From assembly GCA_907163375.1 (NCBI GenBank), contig CAJQUW010002216.1, positions 1-64,000 on the forward strand: a DNA stretch of 64,000 nucleotides, in the 5' to 3' direction. Position numbers and translations under genes: made by a program. Source of the stretch: Prostheceraeus crozeri (taxonomy: Eukaryota > Platyhelminthes > Polycladida > Euryleptidae). This document shows positions 37,282 through 45,376 of this stretch, in pieces; positions within the stretch are counted from its first letter, which is position 1; every line of letters starts with the position of its first letter. Under the pieces are notes generated by a model. It had not been told where the DNA came from. It did no database searches and saw nothing but the letters and a program-made list of their open reading frames with translations.

Positions 37282-37891
37282 GGATCTCTGATTAAGAATT
37301 CCTCTTCTTTGACTCATTAAGCAATCACATGTATAATGAATGTACAACATTTCACAGAAATTTTAACAAATACAGTGATTCCCACAACTCTGGAAATACT
37401 TCAAATTAGTCATGAGAAGTGTGATTTGTCAACTGAAGCTTCTGGAGTGCTTGAATAAATGCATTTTGATTATATTTCATCAAACACATAAATTTGACTA
37501 CATTGATTATGCTAATGCAGAAAGGTTGAAATTAGGAGCTTTATTACGAAAATATAGTCCTACTGCATTATTGATCCCCTAGTCCATGGAGTGTACTAGC
37601 CTATTTTCGCCGCTAGTGTACTAGCCTATTTGTTGCCTTCCTGCTTCATTTCTACGCAACCACAGCTCTGTTTCTCTGATTGAATGATTCAGGTTCGGAC
37701 ACGTCTTTTAGCAAAAACGATTCCTTTGATTTCATCCTAACGAATTCCAGTCAACACAGGTCATTGCAGTCGACGTCTAAATCAAGCGATTAGACTTCGT
37801 TGACTTCAAGGTTAGTTGTGATCAATCTAAAACAATGTTGTGGAGAGCCGCAGAAGCTCTCCCTTATATTGACTCGGTTATTGAGCATAAC

Positions 37892-37897
37892 ACCGTA
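37892..37897 (+). repeat. Polinton target-site duplication, left (ACCGTA)
   Basis: ACCGTA immediately precedes the element's first bases (AGTAGTAAGG) and is repeated at 61929..61934. Six bases is the duplication length made by Polinton integrases. Confidence 0.95.
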
Positions 37898-39817
37898 AGT
37901 AGTAAGGAAGTGACAAACACCAGATAGCGCAAGATGGCCGCCATCGCTGAGTCCCCCCCCCCCCTCTGGAACGACAGAGGTTGTGATCTGTCGTGGTGTG
38001 CCGGCCAGGTTGGTTGACAACATGTTCGCTGACTCCCCCCCCCCCCCCCTCTGGAACGATAGAGTGTCGTGGTGGACTTGGGCGACCGCCAGGATTAGTG
38101 TTGAGGCTATAGTGTGTGATGTTTTTGGTGCAATCTGCTGAATGTTGGGTTGTAAAATGGGTTGTTTCGAGTGGAAGGAGTGGTCGGATGAGAAAACGGA
38201 GGTCGGATTCGTGTTCAGCGTGAAATTCTGCATCGGTAGGGTGAGTTTCAAGTCAATCGGCGAGAAAAAATTTTTCTTCAAAATTTTAACAGAGTTAGAA
38301 TTTGGGACGTTTTGGTGTGTAGCGCCCAAACGAAGCATCGGATGGGAAAACGGAGGCCAGATTCGGAATCTACGTGAAATTTTGGGTTAGGAAGGATGTT
38401 TCCAGCGAAATCGGAGAGAAAAAATTTTCGGCTGACGTCCCCCCCCCCCCCCCTCTGGACAGCTTGCTTCGATTTTGGCTTCCAGTGGACGGATTTTGTC
38501 GTGCGATAGCTCGTTTGAAAGCTAAGAGTGAGACAAATTCATTGAAACAATCGGCTTGTTCCTATCTGTCTTCGTTTAGATGTGAGACGCCATTTAAGAT
38601 TTTGGGACATTGGCGAAAAACGACAGAGTTAGAATTTGGGACGTTTTGGGCTCTAGCTTCAAAACGAAGCATCGGATTTGAAAACGGATTTCAGATTTGG
38701 AATCAGCGTGAAATTCTTTATCTGTATGGTGAGTTTCAAGTCAATCGGAGAGAAAAAATTTTCAACATTTATCGAAAAAACGACAGAGTTAGAATTTGGG
38801 ACGTTTTGGTGTGTAGCACCCAAACGAAGCATCGGATGGGAAAACGGAGGCCAGATTCGGAATCTACGTGAAATTTTGGGTTAGGAAGGATGTTTCCAGC
38901 GAAATCGGAGAGAAAAAATTTTCGCTGACGTCCCCCCCCCCCCCCCTCTGGACAGCTTGCTTCGATTTTGGCTTCCAGTGGACGGATTTTGTCGTGCGAT
39001 AGCTCGTTTGAAAGCTAAGAGTGAGACAAATTCAGTGAAACAATCGGCTTGTTCCTATCTGTCTTCGTTCAAAAGTTAGAGCGGTTACAAGATTTTAGGT
39101 CGGAGCTCGCTTACCTGAAAAAATCCTAAGTGTCAGAGTGACTTTGTATGGGTAAAAATTTGAAAATTTTCCAAAGTGTGGAATTTCGACCTGGGACCGT
39201 CACCAAAACATTTTTCATCAAATTCTGAAATTTCGCTGACGTCCCCCCCCCCCCTCGGGAGAGCTCGCTTCGATTTTGGCTTCCAGTGGACGGATTTTGT
39301 CGTGCGATAGCTCGTTTGAAAGCTAAGAGTGAGACAAATTCAGTGAAACAATCGGCTTGTTCCTATCTGTCTTCGTTCAAAAGTTAGAGCGGTTACAAGA
39401 TTTTAGGTCGGAGCTCGCTTACCTGAAAAAATCCTAAGTGTCAGAGTGACTTTGTATGGGTAAAAATTTGAAAATTTTCCAAAGTGTGGAATTTCGACCT
39501 GGGACCGTCACCAAAACATTTTTCATCAAATTCTGAAATTTCGCTGACGTCCCCCCCCCCCCCTCTGGACAGCTTGCTTCGATTTTGGCTTCCAGTGGAC
39601 GGATTTTGTCGTGCGATAGCTCGTTTGAAAGCTAAGAGTGTGACAAATTCAGTGAAACAATCGGCTTGTTCCTATCTGTCTTCGTTTAGATGTGAGACGC
39701 CATTTAAGATTTTGGGACATTGGTGAAAAACGACAGAGTTAGAATTTGGGACGTTTTGGACTCTAGCTTCAAAACGAAGCATCGGATTGGAAAACAGAGA
39801 CCAGATTTGGAATCAGC
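37898..39817 (+). repeat. Left terminal inverted repeat of the Polinton
   Basis: About 1,920 bases, matching 60004..61928 in reverse complement. The match ends at 39817 within CCAGATTTGGAATCAGC. It contains internal modules, each beginning with a C-run, and no gene of its own; the open frames seen in it are by-products of the repeat. Confidence 0.9.
38431..39800 (+). repeat. Four poly-C-headed modules within the left terminal repeat
   Basis: Units starting near 38431, 38925, 39237 and 39547 share TGACGT, a run of 12-15 C, CTCTGGACAGCTTGCTTCG (or CTCGGGAGAGCTCGCTTCG), TTTTGGCTTCCAGTGGACGG and AAGCTAAGAGTG. Two more C-runs lie near the end at about 37953 and 38038. The right repeat has the mirror set as G-runs near 60258, 60568, 60878, 61372, 61778 and 61860. 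Confidence 0.9.
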
Positions 39818-39830
39818 TTGATGTTATTGT

Positions 39831-39880
39831 CCAATGAGGATCATCATCCAATGAGAATCAAGCATTTCTTTATAAATAGC
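39831..39880 (+). promoter_or_regulatory. CCAAT-CCAAT-TATA promoter, left gene block
   Basis: CCAAT at 39831 and 39849 and TATAAATA at 39872, about 100 bases before the first ATG (39979). The layout and spacings match the promoter at 56302..56348 on the other strand. It lies just inside the left terminal repeat. Confidence 0.7.
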
Positions 39881-39978
39881 GAGCCTTCCACAGTGAGAAT
39901 CATTCCATCGTTGAATCACACGAGTGACGGACGCACATTTTCTCTCTCTCTAGTTCCCTGTTCTATTACCCAACTAAA

Positions 39979-40754
39979 ATGGTAAGTCGCTACTTCCCTC
40001 CCTCTCCTCCCTTGAACGTAAACTTAATACAATCTTTTTTCATTTTCAGGCATCTACTCCATCTGCTGCACTAGTAGGACAAAATGGCGGTCAAACGTTA
40101 CAAGGTTCGCTACGGTCAGATCATCTACAACTGAGGCCAGTGGAAGAAACATCCAAGGTACATAATCCTACACCGCTACAGCGTAAATTTAAACAAGCCT
40201 TGCGTTATGATGATCATAGCGTAGTACTCCAAACGGGAATGCTCCCTTCCACGGATGTCAAGATAATGCACAATCAGTATGGGGACTACATACTGATCCC
40301 CGTGAGTCCGTACATTCGCCACCAACTTGATATTATTGAGGAGTACGTGACATTAAATATGGACATTCCTACTCCTCTTGCTCAAGAGTGGAAGGCGAGA
40401 GATGACAAGGATACTCCCTATAGAAAGATTTGGGATGGTAATCACATTTGCCTACCGGTATCACATTGGTGTACTTACTATAAGAAGGATGGAGATCATT
40501 CAATACCCATCAGATGTGATGAGCTCGGAGAAGGTACTTGGGATATCCTTTTCAAAGTGAATGGGCTATATTATGGTCGACACAAGGATAATAAAATAGC
40601 CTCTCTCTCCATGCATATGGAATCCATTTTATATATTCCGAAACCACCCAACGTGGACGACATAATTGATCAAATCCTTAACAGCAGTGGTACGAAGCGC
40701 AAGTCGGAGAAGAATGCTACATCAAAACGCAAATCAAAGAAGGAGAATTACTAG
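39979..40754 (+). CDS. Polinton protein of unknown function, first gene of the left block
   Basis: The ATG at 39979 is followed directly by a GTAAGT donor. A pyrimidine-rich tract and TTTTCAG give a predicted intron 39982..40049, after which the frame is open to 40754. The main body has LIPVSPYIRHQLDIIEE, ICLPVSHWCTYYKKDG and TWDILFKVNGLYYGRHKD, and ends in a lysine-rich tail (KRKSEKN, KRKSKKE) like a nuclear-localisation signal. The beta-rich middle with a basic tail could suit a single-stranded-DNA-binding protein, but I have no firm family match. Position next to the terminal promoter suggests early expression. Confidence 0.6.
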
Positions 40755-40788
40755 TCCTTTCCTAACTCTACCCTATGACAATTCGCTT

Positions 40789-40914
40789 ATGTGCTTTGAG
40801 TGTCGTAGACGTGGTCTTATTAGATACATTTTACTTCTTCGTTGCCATCATATCATTTGTGTATTTTGTCGTGAAAAGCATCGATGTAATTCTTCATTTT
40901 GTAATATGTTATAG
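40789..40914 (+). CDS. Small RING-like zinc-binding protein
   Basis: From the first suitable ATG the product is 41 aa; the frame is open further upstream but overlaps the previous gene. It reads MCFECRRRG, then RCHHIICVFC, then CNSSFC. The spacing C-x2-C, C-x-H-x2-C-x2-C, C-x4-C is close to a C3HC4 RING. Such proteins often act as ubiquitin ligases in viruses. The start and the true length are uncertain, and it could be an exon of a spliced product. Confidence 0.45.
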   Translation: MCFECRRRGLIRYILLLRCHHIICVFCREKHRCNSSFCNML

Positions 40915-40966
40915 AACGCTTCCTTAGATGTGTAAATTTCCGTTTTAGGCTTCTATCATCATTTTT

Positions 40967-41497
40967 ATGGATTGTGAGGGTGAACCTGTACAGGAGCTCA
41001 GTGCTATTGCTATGAACAATTGGACATATCAGATTGTTAGTGTCTATCATCAACATGCCAACTGTGATCCCAATGTTGATCAATGGGCGAGAAAACACAT
41101 TCATGGACTTAATCTGAAATATTTGCAAGACTATGGCTTTTCTTGTGAGAGTGCTCTTCTTATTGACTTTAAACGATGGTTAGCTGCTTTCAATGTTATA
41201 CGCATCTTTTGTAATAATCCTGGTAAGGAGAGGAAAGTATTTCCCAATCTAATCATTGATGATATTTTGCTCCCGCCTTGGGATAGTAGAGTGAATCAAC
41301 ATTATCATGAAGTCACGAAACGTTTTAAGGATTTGTGTGTTCCTATTTTGTCTGTTCGTTGTAGTAGCTACGTTCATAACCAATGCTTCTTTCCTCCTTA
41401 CCTCAACACTGCCAAAGTCCTGTATGGTTATCATTGCTCGCTGTATGATAGTTATCAGCTGTATCTATTTTATCTCTTTCAAACCATTGATTTATAA
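40967..41497 (+). CDS. DEDDh-exonuclease-like Polinton protein
   Basis: 176 aa from the ATG. Motif I is FMDCEGEPVQELSAI (D-x-E), KHIHGLN follows, and the end has GYHCSLYDSYQLYLF, which fits the H-x(4)-D motif III of DnaQ/RNase T exonucleases. The homologue in the fossil element is 24049..24595. An acceptor-like TTTTAG followed by GCTTCT lies 18 bases upstream in frame (GCT at 40949), so the gene may also be reached by splicing from an upstream leader. PolB has its own exonuclease, so this one probably serves another role. Activity is inferred, not shown. An AATAAA lies at about 41520. Confidence 0.6.
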   Translation: MDCEGEPVQELSAIAMNNWTYQIVSVYHQHANCDPNVDQWARKHIHGLNLKYLQDYGFSCESALLIDFKRWLAAFNVIRIFCNNPGKERKVFPNLIIDDILLPPWDSRVNQHYHEVTKRFKDLCVPILSVRCSSYVHNQCFFPPYLNTAKVLYGYHCSLYDSYQLYLFYLFQTIDL

Positions 41498-41584
41498 TGC
41501 ATGCTTGTTACCGTTATTCAATAAATGTTACTATGAGAAGAGTTGTTGTTTTCATGCAATGGATGGGTTAGTTAAAGGGCGATC

Positions 41585-41995
41585 ATGTCTTTCTCAAACG
41601 ACTGCGGAACATTACGTTTTCATAGGCAAAGTTTAAAAGGAGCTGTTCAAGATTATGTGATAAATTTTCATAAAGATGAGACCGACATCGAAGCAGTGGT
41701 CGATGATGCTAGCACTCTATTTCTAGAGTTAATGAATACATTCTCTGATAGCATTGTCATGGCGCGATTAGTTGCGAAAATTAAGTTTAGTCATTTTGGA
41801 AAGGAAGAGGTGGAAAGTCGCTCTTTCCATTTTGCTTCTTATTCAATGGAAGTGGTAGATCACCCCGAAGAATTTTTTAAAAGACATATGATAAAAATTG
41901 CTGAACGTCTTAACGCATTTAACCATCATGGTAGCAGTCTAGTGATTGAAGCGATTTCAGATATTCACATTCAACTTTCCATAAAGAAAAATTGA
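41585..41995 (+). CDS. Stand-alone paralogue of the PolB N-terminal domain
   Basis: 136 aa. The stretch VAKIKFSHFGKEEVE, SRSFHFASYSMEVVD and LNAFNHHGSSLVIEAISDI lines up with LKIKYVKIDHHTG, LEFHIPSSPATEVVD and IDKFNERDSGLIFDGIESA in the N-terminal part of this element's PolB (roughly residues 165-235). The function of this domain is not known to me. Its presence both fused to PolB and free suggests it binds a common partner or nucleic acid. It ends two bases before the next ATG. Confidence 0.6.
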   Translation: MSFSNDCGTLRFHRQSLKGAVQDYVINFHKDETDIEAVVDDASTLFLELMNTFSDSIVMARLVAKIKFSHFGKEEVESRSFHFASYSMEVVDHPEEFFKRHMIKIAERLNAFNHHGSSLVIEAISDIHIQLSIKKN

Positions 41996-41997
41996 AA

Positions 41998-42321
41998 ATG
42001 CAGTGGTACTTGATTGTAGCACAACTGGTTTTCGAGCTATGTCTGCTCACTCTCGAAGTATATTCCTTCTGTACATGCGTCTATTATTTAGAAAAGGCTA
42101 GCAAATTCATATCTTCAAAAAGACTTGCTATAGACATCAGTAACGGTGAAACTATGTGTTGCGATGTATGTAAGCGAAAGGATGGAAATGAAAAGCGCAT
42201 CTTCAAGAGATGTAAGCATGCTTTTTGTCAACGCTGTTTCATACGTAATTGCATTCAACTTTGCCAATGTAACCACTGTGACATTGCTCATTTCGAGTGT
42301 CACTTATGTCGCAATAGTTAG
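41998..42321 (+). CDS. RING-finger protein with N-terminal hydrophobic segment
   Basis: About 107 aa from the ATG at 41998. Residues 3-30 are hydrophobic (WYLIVAQLVFELCLLTLEVY) and could be a membrane anchor. The C-terminal half is a clear C3HC4-type RING: CDVCKRKDG, RIFKRCKHAFCQRC and CNHC with FECHLC at the end. A membrane-anchored ubiquitin ligase is the likely role by analogy with viral RING proteins. It is the second RING-like gene in the block. Confidence 0.65.
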   Translation: MQWYLIVAQLVFELCLLTLEVYSFCTCVYYLEKASKFISSKRLAIDISNGETMCCDVCKRKDGNEKRIFKRCKHAFCQRCFIRNCIQLCQCNHCDIAHFECHLCRNS

Positions 42322-42326
42322 TGCCT

Positions 42327-42334
42327 ATGCAAAT
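42327..42334 (+). promoter_or_regulatory. ATGCAAA box upstream of the gene at 42373
   Basis: ATGCAAAT, 46 bases before the ATG. One of five ATGCAAA words placed just upstream of genes (others at 42732, 45339, 48853 and 50279). Confidence 0.4.
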
Positions 42335-42372
42335 GTGGTAAAGATAGGTTTTAGCAAAGACTAACACGGAAA

Positions 42373-42729
42373 ATGGCGAAACGTAAAATGACGAAACGTA
42401 AAAGTCAAAAGTTTTCTTCAGCCATTCAAGCTCTCCGACGAATGAAAGCAAATCAGCGATACAATGCTATACGACATGCTAACGATAAATTCATTTGTGA
42501 AATTATTTCTCATGTGAGGAAGTTGAGGACGAAGAAATTAGCGCCAAAACAACGAAAGTTACTTAAGCGATATGCTACGAAATTGCGTTTCATCTCCAAT
42601 CCTAAAGTCGCCCTTCAAAGAAAGAGGAAAACTCTAACACAAAAGGGCGGTTTCCTTTCAGCAATACTTCCAATGATAGCTCCTGCCGTGGGCAACCTAT
42701 TGGGAAATATCTTTGGCTCTAAGCGTTAA
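42373..42729 (+). CDS. Small basic Polinton virion-like protein
   Basis: 118 aa, strongly basic. It starts MAKRKMTKRKSQ, continues with SAIQALRRMKANQRYNAIRHA and NDKFICEII, and ends with GGFLSAILPMIAPAVGNLLG, a hydrophobic glycine-rich segment. Proteins with this layout (LKKMK..QR...... NDKFI, then a C-terminal GGF-hydrophobic segment) are common in animal Polintons. A role as a minor core or membrane-active virion protein, like adenovirus pX or pVI, is inferred from composition. Confidence 0.6.
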   Translation: MAKRKMTKRKSQKFSSAIQALRRMKANQRYNAIRHANDKFICEIISHVRKLRTKKLAPKQRKLLKRYATKLRFISNPKVALQRKRKTLTQKGGFLSAILPMIAPAVGNLLGNIFGSKR

Positions 42730-42731
42730 TT

Positions 42732-42739
42732 ATGCAAAT
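42732..42739 (+). promoter_or_regulatory. ATGCAAA box upstream of the ATPase
   Basis: ATGCAAAT, 29 bases before the probable ATPase start, in the short spacer after the previous stop codon. Confidence 0.4.
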
Positions 42740-42760
42740 GTTGAGTCTCAAAGTAATAAA

Positions 42761-43378
42761 ATGGATTTCAGACTTCAATGTGATAAAGTTCTGACTGTAT
42801 CAGGTCCATCTCATGCAGGTAAAACTGTTTTCACGCTGAATTTATTGGATAAAAGAAGGGAGTTGTTTAAGGAACCTATCAATCGAGTGATTTGGTGTTA
42901 TGGTATTTATCAACCGTCGCTGTTTCAGGAATTGCAAAGTCGCAACTTTATTCGACATGAAGGAATTATTCCAGTGGATAAACTTCAGTCTAATGATGTT
43001 GTTGTATTGGATGATTTATTAAAAGAAAGTAAGAATTCAAAAGATGTTACAGATATGTTCACTCGCGCAGCACACCATAAAAGGTGTTTTATCATCTATA
43101 TTACACAAAATTTGTTTCCTGATGGAAAAGAAGCTCGTACACGAAACCTGAATACACACTATTATGCTATTTTCAAGAATCCGCGAGATAAAAGTCAATT
43201 TGAAATTTTAGCGCGACAAGTTGCACCCAGAGGATCAAAAGCCTTAATTGAAATTTTTCAAGCAGCTACTGAAAAACCATACGGTTACTTATTCATTGAC
43301 TTTACGCAAGAGTGTCCGGAAGAATTTAGATTTCGAAGTGATATTTTGAAAACTCCCATGATTATCTACAAACTATGA
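42761..43378 (+). CDS. Polinton genome-packaging ATPase (FtsK/HerA, A32-like)
   Basis: 205 aa from the ATG at 42761, chosen because it places Walker A near the N-terminus as usual. Walker A is VSGPSHAGKTVF (G-x4-GKT) and Walker B is DVVVLDDLL. FIIYITQNLFP follows in the place of the sensor strand, as in the ATP gene of Polintons and in poxvirus A32. In related viruses this enzyme drives DNA into the capsid. Its stop overlaps the start of the next gene (ATGA at 43375). Confidence 0.9.
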   Translation: MDFRLQCDKVLTVSGPSHAGKTVFTLNLLDKRRELFKEPINRVIWCYGIYQPSLFQELQSRNFIRHEGIIPVDKLQSNDVVVLDDLLKESKNSKDVTDMFTRAAHHKRCFIIYITQNLFPDGKEARTRNLNTHYYAIFKNPRDKSQFEILARQVAPRGSKALIEIFQAATEKPYGYLFIDFTQECPEEFRFRSDILKTPMIIYKL

Positions 43379-44067
43379 GTTCTTATTCTCGCATGATTGT
43401 TATTCCTCAGGATGAATATGTACAATTGACTGCCATGCAGCAAGTAAAGCAACCTCTTGCAAATCAAATGTATAGGAAAGAAATAGATTATCAGCAAAAT
43501 GTTCACATCAAAGATCCACATCGTGCTGTATTATTACAATCGGAAACTGTTGAGCAATTGAAAAACTTGAAGAATAAGATGCGTGACTCTGTATCGACTG
43601 CTACACCTTTAGCATCTCGCGCACATGCCATATCTCTTTTCAACAGTATTGAACCCCATCTCAATGTAAATGATAGAGGAGAAATCATTACAGATGAAAA
43701 TAAAGTGATTGATGCTTCACGTTATGAAGACTTGATTCAGTATGCGACACGTAGAAAGCGCCGTCAGGGCTATGTTCCACCTGGTTGGTCATACTTTCTT
43801 AAACTATTGAAAAAGCATAATGTGCCAAAATTTGCTTTAAATAATGAGACATTGAAAGAACTTGATTCAACAGTGGCTACTACTCCAATGCTTCAGGCGA
43901 TGAAAATGCCAACAAATTGGTTTAAGACGTCACCTGCTACATCCCCTCCCACACTCACTAAGCAAACAAGAGGAAGAACTCGACGTAGATCTACATCATC
44001 ACTAAAACTGGTAAAAGGAAAACGTAAAACAGCTCCTCCTAGGAAATACATGTTCTCAGACTATTAA
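43375..44067 (+). CDS. Conserved Polinton protein, unknown function
   Basis: 230 aa. It starts MSSYSRMIVIPQDEYVQL and has an alpha-helical middle (VEQLKNLKNKM), SLFNSIEPHLNVNDRGEI, VPPGWSYFLKLLKKHNVP and a basic tail (RGRTRRRSTSS, KGKRKTAPPRK). A similar position next to the ATPase is usual for a Polinton-specific gene. Overlap of its ATG with the ATPase stop points to coupled translation or alternative splicing. No enzymatic motif was seen. Confidence 0.6.
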   Translation: MSSYSRMIVIPQDEYVQLTAMQQVKQPLANQMYRKEIDYQQNVHIKDPHRAVLLQSETVEQLKNLKNKMRDSVSTATPLASRAHAISLFNSIEPHLNVNDRGEIITDENKVIDASRYEDLIQYATRRKRRQGYVPPGWSYFLKLLKKHNVPKFALNNETLKELDSTVATTPMLQAMKMPTNWFKTSPATSPPTLTKQTRGRTRRRSTSSLKLVKGKRKTAPPRKYMFSDY

Positions 44068-44068
44068 T

Positions 44069-44284
44069 ATGAAGCAGATGTGTTGCTTGCCATGTAATGA
44101 GCCGCCAGAGGTGAATGTCGTTGTCACTTGCACTTGCTGCGCCAGCTCTCATAATGAAACCCCTAAGCAATGTGAACACGATCGCAAAACCGCTAAAGCT
44201 AAATGCTGCAGTTGTTGTAAATGTAGAAAGGCAAGAAAACAAAAAGATGAGAAGGAGGAAAAAGAGTCAGCCGTCATCGACTGA
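44069..44284 (+). CDS. Cysteine-rich small protein (doubtful)
   Basis: 71 aa with 13 cysteines (MCCLPCNEP, VTCTCCASS, CCSCCKC) and a charged tail. It starts one base after the previous stop and overlaps the first 38 bases of the integrase in another frame. It could be a metal-binding protein or a chance frame; its tight fit after the previous gene is the main reason to list it. Confidence 0.35.
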   Translation: MKQMCCLPCNEPPEVNVVVTCTCCASSHNETPKQCEHDRKTAKAKCCSCCKCRKARKQKDEKEEKESAVID

Positions 44285-45335
44285 ACGTTTGAAGTCAATC
44301 TATTATGATGTAAAACATCCGGCAGGATTTGCATCTATCAAGAAATTATCAAAAGCGAGTGGTCTTCCACAATCACAAGTGAAACGATGGTTAAAGGGTC
44401 AGGCTACCTATACACTCCACAAACAAGCGAAAAAGAAGTACCGCACCCGCCATTATATTGTTCATGACATCGATGAACAGTGGCAAGCAGATTTGTGCGA
44501 TGTTGCCTCCATTTCAAAACATAACTCGGGCAATAATTTTATTTTAACCGTCATTGATATTTTCTCGCGTTATGCGTGGGCTCAACCTTTAAAAACTAAA
44601 GAAGGGAAAGGAGTAGCAAAAGCATTCCAAACAATTTTTCGAGAAGGTCGCATTCCAAAAAGAATTCAGAGTGATCAAGGAAAAGAGTTTGAAAATCAGC
44701 ATGTGACAAGATTATTTGAGAGGCATGACATTGAGTTGTTTAGTGTAAAGAGCGCTTATAAAGCTGCACTCGTTGAACGTTTTAATCGCACATTAAAAAA
44801 TCGCTTGTGGCGACATTTTACTGCCAACTTGACACAAAATTGGACAAAGGTTCTACAAGATACACTCCATGCCTACAATCACTCTATCCATCGTTCTATT
44901 GGACTCAGACCAGTAGATGTAAATGCTGACAATGTAGATAAAGTGCGCGAATCATTTCAACGTAAACGCACTCATGTGAAAAGTGATGTGAAAATTGGCG
45001 ATAAAGTTCGTATCTCAAAAGTGAAAAGTGTTTTTGCTAAAGGGTACCTTCCGAATTGGACAGAGGAGGTATTTACAGTATCAAGGATTAATCAAAAAGA
45101 CTCTCCGACCACCTACAAGTTGAAAGATTACGATAATGAAGAAATTGAGGGTAGCTTTTACCGCGATGAGATTGAGGTAGTCACTGAAAGTGAAACATAT
45201 TTGGTAGAGAAAATCATTCGATGTAAAAAACGGCAAGGTGAAGAATGGTGTCTTGTTAAATGGACTGGTTATCCTTCAAGTATGAACTCTTGGATGCGTC
45301 GTGCCGACATCTTTCATCTAAGTGATCGACAGTGA
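44247..45335 (+). CDS. Polinton integrase (rve, DDE) with C-terminal chromodomain
   Basis: 362 aa from the ATG at 44247; the frame is open upstream but that part reads as by-product of the cysteine-rich frame. The N-terminal part contains LSKASGLPQSQVKRWL, a helix-turn-helix-like region. The catalytic core shows QWQADLCDV (first D), RIQSDQGKEFEN (second D) and AALVERFNRTLK (E), the retroviral-type integrase triad. The C-terminus YLVEKIIRCKKRQG and WCLVKWTGYPSSMNSW is a chromodomain, which in other elements steers insertion to modified histones. The 6-bp target duplication of this element fits such an integrase. Confidence 0.92.
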   Translation: MRRRKKSQPSSTERLKSIYYDVKHPAGFASIKKLSKASGLPQSQVKRWLKGQATYTLHKQAKKKYRTRHYIVHDIDEQWQADLCDVASISKHNSGNNFILTVIDIFSRYAWAQPLKTKEGKGVAKAFQTIFREGRIPKRIQSDQGKEFENQHVTRLFERHDIELFSVKSAYKAALVERFNRTLKNRLWRHFTANLTQNWTKVLQDTLHAYNHSIHRSIGLRPVDVNADNVDKVRESFQRKRTHVKSDVKIGDKVRISKVKSVFAKGYLPNWTEEVFTVSRINQKDSPTTYKLKDYDNEEIEGSFYRDEIEVVTESETYLVEKIIRCKKRQGEEWCLVKWTGYPSSMNSWMRRADIFHLSDRQ

Positions 45336-45338
45336 TTC

Positions 45339-45346
45339 ATGCAAAG
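45339..45346 (+). promoter_or_regulatory. ATGCAAA box upstream of the gene at 45377
   Basis: ATGCAAAG, 38 bases before the ATG, directly after the integrase stop codon. Confidence 0.4.
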
Positions 45347-45376
45347 TTGTAACTAACAATGTTTAGGGTTTGAGCT

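Noticed and set aside
37790-39726. Several open frames of 80-180 codons within the left terminal repeat, with identical partners in the right one
   Set aside because: They run through C-runs and repeat modules, change with run length, and look like by-products of a repeat with few stops, not genes.
44115-44246. Upstream extension of the integrase frame
   Set aside because: It overlaps the cysteine-rich frame and preceding sequence and has no integrase-like features; the ATG at 44247 gives a better start.
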